Assembly: GCA_018067325.1 (NCBI GenBank)
Contig: JAGPUU010000169.1
Coordinates: 1-18,175 of the forward strand
Direction of reading: 5' to 3'
Source of the DNA: Amphritea sp.
GTDB taxonomy: Bacteria; Pseudomonadota; Gammaproteobacteria; Pseudomonadales; Balneatricaceae
DNA length: 18,175 bases
How positions within the stretch are numbered: position 1 is the first letter of the stretch; the number at the start of each line of letters is the position of its first letter. Both the position numbers and the translations under genes were made by a program. Below are positions 14,418 to 18,175 of this stretch, in pieces. The notes beneath the pieces were generated by a model. The model did not search any database, was not told where the DNA came from, and saw only the letters and a list, made by a program, of their open reading frames with translations.

Positions 14418-15974
14418 CTATTGCACGGTATGACCGTAGCTGTTTTCCATACCACCCTGGTTTCCACCGACAGGTATTCTCAGGGATGCAGGTTGAGTGC
14501 TGGTTGTTGGTTCGGTAGCGGGTTGAGAAGAGCTGTTTGATACAGAGTCTTCAGCTTGTTTTTTAGGGGTGCCCAGATTTTTTCCTAACAGATAGAATTC
14601 TGTATCTGATGGCTCAATAAAATTATCGGTTGGTAGATTGATCTTGTCGGGGTCAATGGGTTTGGCAAGAATAGGGGTAACCATGATGACCAGTTCGGTC
14701 TCACCTTTTTCAAACTCCTGACTACGAAATAGATTCCCCAGAATCGGTATGTCACCAAGCCCTGGGAATTTATTAATCACTTCCCGCATGTTTTCGTTGA
14801 TCAATCCGGCAATACCAATGGTCTGCCCATCGGCAAGTTCAACGGTAGCACTGGCAGAACGCTTAGTTAGCGCCGGTACGAAGAAATCGGCACTGCTATT
14901 GGGTAATGTCACACTGGCGACGTTGGTAAGCTCACTGACACTGATATTCAGCTTCAGATTGATCTGATCATCATCCAGAACAACAGGTATAAAGTTCAGG
15001 CCAATACCGAAATCTTTGAACTCGATGCTGATTCCATCATCGCTGGGGACTGGTATCGGAAATTCACCGCCTGAAAGAAAGGTCGCTTCTTGGCCGCTTA
15101 AGGTAGTGAGAGTGGGCTCTGCCAGTACTTTGGCAGAACCGTTTTGTTTGGCCGCTTCAATAAGCATATTAAAGATAAAGCCACTGTCGGCGTAATTGGC
15201 AAACAGTGCTCTACTGCCAGCGGTAAAACTGGGCAGGGTGGAAGGGATTGAAGAGAAGGTTTTTCCTCCGGTACTCAATGCGCCGACGATAAAGTTACCA
15301 CTCTCTTTCCCTGCTACGAAATTGATTCCCATTTTTCGGAATACTGAACGAGAAATTTCGGCGACTGTAACTTTGAGCATAACCTGTTGTGCGCCGCCAA
15401 TTGACATAAGATTGACGACGCTGGAAATGGCTTCACCCTCACCACTTGATTTGGTTGGACGAGCGAAGCTCTCAGCTAACTGAACGGCGGTATTCATACG
15501 TGTCAAACTGGATATCTGCCCACTCAGTACAATGGCGCCTTGGGATGAGTGTACTTTGACATTTTCTTCCGGCAGCAATTGATATAACTTCGCTTTCAGT
15601 GTTGCCAGATCATGAGTGACTTCGATATCGAATGCGCTGATTAGCCGGTTTTTGCGGTCCCAGAGCAGTACATTGGTGGTACCTAGTCCACGGCCAAGAA
15701 TATAGAGCTGCCCGGACTGCATAATCAGAATGTCGGCGATATCTGGGTTGCCGATGGATATTTTACTGACAGGGCTATTGAGCTCAAGAATATGTGACTT
15801 ATAAAGAGGAACCCAGATCGTCTGAAGCTGTTGTTTATGATCGGTGAGTTCACTGAACGCTGTCAGTTGGGTTGTGAGCGTTTGTTCCTGCGCAGATACT
15901 GCAACACCTGAGAGCTGGAACATCAATACAATCAGGAACCCTGTCAGTAAGCGTTGGGGTAGTAAATATTGCAT
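14418..15974 (-). CDS. rcpA: Outer-membrane secretin of the Tad pilus (RcpA/CpaC)
   Basis: This 518-residue protein forms the outer-membrane channel for the pilus. A signal peptide (about 1-28, ending VSA) is followed by a pilus-formation N-terminal domain (about 54-122, with SKISIGNPDIADILI and LGRGLGTTNVLLWD), a BON-like domain (about 118-190) and the secretin domain (about 195-437). The secretin core has VLAEPTLTTLSGQEATFLSGG, the paired GIGLNFIPVVL strand and FPGLGDIPILGNLFRSQ before ELVIMVTPILAKP. The C-terminal tail (about 440-518) is rich in Pro, Ser and Thr. GGGAG precedes the ATG. It lies 101 bases after cpaB, the widest gap inside the tad genes. It is full length for the family. Confidence 0.95.
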   Translation of the reverse strand: MQYLLPQRLLTGFLIVLMFQLSGVAVSAQEQTLTTQLTAFSELTDHKQQLQTIWVPLYKSHILELNSPVSKISIGNPDIADILIMQSGQLYILGRGLGTTNVLLWDRKNRLISAFDIEVTHDLATLKAKLYQLLPEENVKVHSSQGAIVLSGQISSLTRMNTAVQLAESFARPTKSSGEGEAISSVVNLMSIGGAQQVMLKVTVAEISRSVFRKMGINFVAGKESGNFIVGALSTGGKTFSSIPSTLPSFTAGSRALFANYADSGFIFNMLIEAAKQNGSAKVLAEPTLTTLSGQEATFLSGGEFPIPVPSDDGISIEFKDFGIGLNFIPVVLDDDQINLKLNISVSELTNVASVTLPNSSADFFVPALTKRSASATVELADGQTIGIAGLINENMREVINKFPGLGDIPILGNLFRSQEFEKGETELVIMVTPILAKPIDPDKINLPTDNFIEPSDTEFYLLGKNLGTPKKQAEDSVSNSSSQPATEPTTSTQPASLRIPVGGNQGGMENSYGHTVQ

Positions 15975-16039
15975 GATAACTCCCTATCTTATTTAGCTAC
16001 AGCCTGAGATTCTTTATTAAGGAATTCAGACTTATCTTG

Positions 16040-16061
16040 GACGCAGGTTGCGGCCTGTGTC
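16040..16061 (-). repeat. Hairpin in the cpaB-rcpA intercistronic gap
   Basis: In the minus-strand transcript GACACAGG and CCTGCGTC form an 8-bp stem with one mismatch and a 6-base loop. It lies in the only gap of about 100 bases between tad genes. It has no T-run and is likely to influence messenger stability or relative expression, if it acts at all. Confidence 0.3.
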
Positions 16062-16075
16062 TTTGGATAACATGG

Positions 16076-16846
16076 TTATAAGTTGATCTTACTGTCCTGA
16101 ACCGAAGTTCCCCGAATAATGGTGACCGATCTGCTGGCCGAACGTACCCGAGCTTTTTTAGGTGGAGCCTTTTTGGCCATCGCATCTCTGTCCTTTGGGT
16201 TACGCAGAGTCAGTTGAATAGGTCCTTCACTTTTTGCTTTTACGATTACTTCGGCTTGTTCTGGGGTTACTTCTATGGTGACTGCGCGAACAATGACGGG
16301 GTCTTTCTCATTGGTTGTAGCCGTCTGGTCTACTGCGAGAACTTTCAGATCTTCTATCAGTGTTTGTGTATAGGCGCGCTTATTAACTATTCGGCTGGCC
16401 AGCATATCGACTCTATTGCCAGGTAACAGAAACCCGGCAACACCGACTACATCATTCACCCTGACAGTGATTGCCCGCATTGTCGGTTCAATTAGTGCCG
16501 CCAGAGTACTGCCCTCGACGCTTTCAGAAAAGCGAGCCTGCATTAGAATCTCTCCCTTAAGTATTGAGCTTTGGGCTATTTGTCCGAGAACCTGGTCCTG
16601 ATTCTGAACTGCGCCATTGGGAACTAACTCTGGAGGCATATCGATCTGTTTAAGATGTTGCGCATCAACTGTCTGCCCATAAGGAATCTCTAATCCAGCA
16701 GTAAATACGGGAACGAGACCACTGTCTGAATCTGTTTCTGCAACCGATTGAGTTTGATTTTGTATCCAGTTGTTTGCCATCAGTCCGGCGACAACAGCAA
16801 GAATGGCTGCGAATATAATTAGGATAAATGTTCTAGTGTTAAACAT
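16076..16846 (-). CDS. rcpC: Tad pilus periplasmic protein RcpC/CpaB (SAF domain)
   Basis: The 256-residue protein has one N-terminal membrane anchor (about 7-25) and then a SAF domain (about 45-110, with LVPVFTAGLEIPYGQTVDA and GQIAQSSILKGEILMQARF). The CpaB/RcpC domain follows to about 217, with AITVRVNDVVGVAGFLLPGN and RVDMLA, then VTIEVTPEQAEVIVKAKSEG. The C-terminus has a basic stretch (KKAPPKKARVRS) followed by the familiar VTIIRGT strand. CpaB proteins sit in the periplasm and are thought to connect the secretin with the inner-membrane machine and gate or stabilise the channel. AGGAG precedes the ATG, and the gene follows the AAA+ ATPase gene at 42 bases. Confidence 0.92.
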   Translation of the reverse strand: MFNTRTFILIIFAAILAVVAGLMANNWIQNQTQSVAETDSDSGLVPVFTAGLEIPYGQTVDAQHLKQIDMPPELVPNGAVQNQDQVLGQIAQSSILKGEILMQARFSESVEGSTLAALIEPTMRAITVRVNDVVGVAGFLLPGNRVDMLASRIVNKRAYTQTLIEDLKVLAVDQTATTNEKDPVIVRAVTIEVTPEQAEVIVKAKSEGPIQLTLRNPKDRDAMAKKAPPKKARVRSASRSVTIIRGTSVQDSKINL

Positions 16847-16888
16847 TGCGTTCTCCTGTAACTAGTCGGTGTGAGCCGGCAGTCCTTT

Positions 16889-18175
16889 CTATGATTCCAG
16901 CTTGACGAAGTAGCTATCCCAAGCCCAGTCCAGCAGCTCTTTGGTCAGCACTGTTGATGCGCCTAGATAGGTTGCTTTATCCTGAGCAATGCCGAGAAGG
17001 TCTCTCGGGTGGCAGGGGAGCAGTGGGCGCTGTTCTCGTTTGTAGTGGTAATCGAATAAGTAGCTCAACAGTTCATCTGAGCAGCTGATCTGTTTCTCCC
17101 TGCAAACCTGGTCCCATATCTTGATGAACTCACCGTGATCAAGGGTGTCGAAGAGAATTTTGTGTCCAATTCGGCGTATAAAGGCCATGTCTCCGAGTTC
17201 TAATGGATTTATATTGGTTGAAAAAATCAGAATGACATTAAAAGGAACCTTGAAATGCTGGCCGTTGCTGAGGCTTAAATGATCTTGTTTTTCCTCCATC
17301 GGTACGATCCAGCGATTAAACAGATCGGTTGGCGAAACTCTTTGGCGGCCCATATCATCAATAATGAACATTCCGTTATTCGCTTTAATCTGCAAAGGAG
17401 CTTGATAGAGTCGGGTCGATTGAGAGTACTGCACCTCAAGCATATCCAGCGTTAATTCACCCCCGCTGATAACAACTGGCCGTTTACAAAGCCTGAAGCG
17501 ATTATCAAAGCCCGAAGCGAACAATAAGTTGCTAGTGGCTTCTGAATCCTGGATAGAGACTTCTTTATGCAATAGGGGGTCGAATACTTGAATTACAGCT
17601 TCGTTAACCGATATTGCCTGTGGAACTAGACAATGATCGGTTAGTAACCAGGTAAGGCGCTGAGATATGAAGGTTTTTCCTGTACCCGAAGGCCCATAGA
17701 TAATAATTGCACGCCCTGAGTTAAGTGCTGGGCCCAGTTTGTCCAGCAGAGAATCCTTAATGACGACATCGTTAAAGGCGGCGTGGGTGATGTCTTGGGT
17801 TATCTGATTATGATGGACAGATTGTGCTTCCACGGTCTGTTGGTATTGTTGCAGAGGCACCGGGGCTGCTCCGATATAACCACTTTTACTGAGCGCATCA
17901 AAGGCGGCAACCCGACCCAGATCGGTCAGGCTAAAATGGAGTTCCTGTCCGTGCCCTAGTTTAGGTAGAACTTCCAGTCGGGCTTCCTGGCGGAGGTAGT
18001 TGAGCAGCTCTTCAATGACCGCACCGGGCAGAGCAATACGTTTAGTCAGGGTCTTTATTGTTAAGGCACCGGCATCATAGAGGTGTTTGCTGACTAGCTC
18101 GCTGAGGAACTGTTTGGATAATCCGGTCTCTTCGAGGTTTTTTGGCTTGGGGGCTAAGCTCGTCAAAGAGCTCAT
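16889..18175 (-). CDS. AAA+ ATPase with winged-helix-like N-terminus, head of the visible tad cluster
   Basis: The visible 428 residues begin with an ATG on the last three bases of the window, so the true start could lie further upstream. Residues about 20-95 read as a winged helix (LTIKTLTKRI, VIEELLNYLRQE, then FSLTDLGRVAAFDAL). They are followed by GYIGAAPVPLQQY, a linker I associate with this family. Residues about 140-400 form an AAA+ core: Walker A GPSGTGKT (161-168), Walker B MFIIDDMG (269-276), sensor-1-like FSTN (318-321), possible arginine finger FIRR (332-335) and sensor-2-like HPRDLL (389-394). The family recurs near pilus genes, but I know of no assigned function. It may be a remodelling chaperone for the Tad machine or a regulator. 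Confidence 0.85.
   Translation of the reverse strand: MSSLTSLAPKPKNLEETGLSKQFLSELVSKHLYDAGALTIKTLTKRIALPGAVIEELLNYLRQEARLEVLPKLGHGQELHFSLTDLGRVAAFDALSKSGYIGAAPVPLQQYQQTVEAQSVHHNQITQDITHAAFNDVVIKDSLLDKLGPALNSGRAIIIYGPSGTGKTFISQRLTWLLTDHCLVPQAISVNEAVIQVFDPLLHKEVSIQDSEATSNLLFASGFDNRFRLCKRPVVISGGELTLDMLEVQYSQSTRLYQAPLQIKANNGMFIIDDMGRQRVSPTDLFNRWIVPMEEKQDHLSLSNGQHFKVPFNVILIFSTNINPLELGDMAFIRRIGHKILFDTLDHGEFIKIWDQVCREKQISCSDELLSYLFDYHYKREQRPLLPCHPRDLLGIAQDKATYLGASTVLTKELLDWAWDSYFVKLES

Noticed and set aside
14408..14467. A 20-residue extension of the small lipoprotein
   Set aside because: It overlaps the secretin gene and places the lipoprotein signal internally; the ATG at 14407 has a good ribosome site.
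15997..16185. A 62-residue minus-strand frame spanning the rcpC end and the gap
   Set aside because: It overlaps rcpC in a different frame, has no ribosome site, and its sequence is not protein-like.

Overview
The window looks like chromosomal DNA of a marine-type gammaproteobacterium, perhaps in the Oceanospirillales. This placement is inferred from gene content and protein style, not measured. Nearly everything is on the minus strand; only one gene (5011-5787) is on the plus strand. I see no tRNA, rRNA, insertion sequence, phage gene or CRISPR array.

Region 1 (1-2866, minus) is a compact amino-acid catabolic operon read in the order DUF1445/YcsI protein, pxpA, pxpB, pxpC. The last three genes encode the three-component bacterial 5-oxoprolinase, which opens 5-oxoproline (pyroglutamate) to glutamate using ATP. 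pxpC is cut by the left window edge. Two perfect dyads upstream of the first gene are candidate operators.

Region 2 (2867-6213) holds single genes. They are a 63-residue protein of unknown function flanked by two strong stem-loops, a YuxH/CdgJ-type EAL-HDOD signalling protein, a divergent secreted protein with three SH3-like domains and a good sigma70 promoter, a bidirectional terminator, and a ribosome hibernation factor (HPF/RaiA family) with an acidic tail.

Region 3 (6334-18175, minus) is a Tad/Flp tight-adherence pilus locus. In transcription order it reads: AAA+ ATPase with a winged-helix-like N-terminus, cpaB/rcpC, cpaC/rcpA secretin, small lipoprotein, tadG, tadF-like, tadE-like, tadZ/cpaE, tadA/cpaF, tadB, tadC, tadD. 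Most genes are a few bases apart, overlap by ATGA, or have a Shine-Dalgarno in or next to the previous stop codon, so they are probably one transcript. TadA is the motor, TadB and TadC the inner-membrane platform, TadZ the polar localisation ATPase, CpaC the outer-membrane channel, CpaB and the two lipoproteins its helpers, and TadE/F/G the minor pseudopilins. The major pilin (flp) and the prepilin peptidase (tadV/cpaA) are not in the window and probably lie beyond its right end.

The points most worth a second look are the AAA+ ATPase at the head of the tad cluster, a C8 tract near the 3' end of tadG where one slipped base truncates the protein, the unexplained dyads around the small gene, and the pairing of a DUF1445 protein with 5-oxoprolinase.
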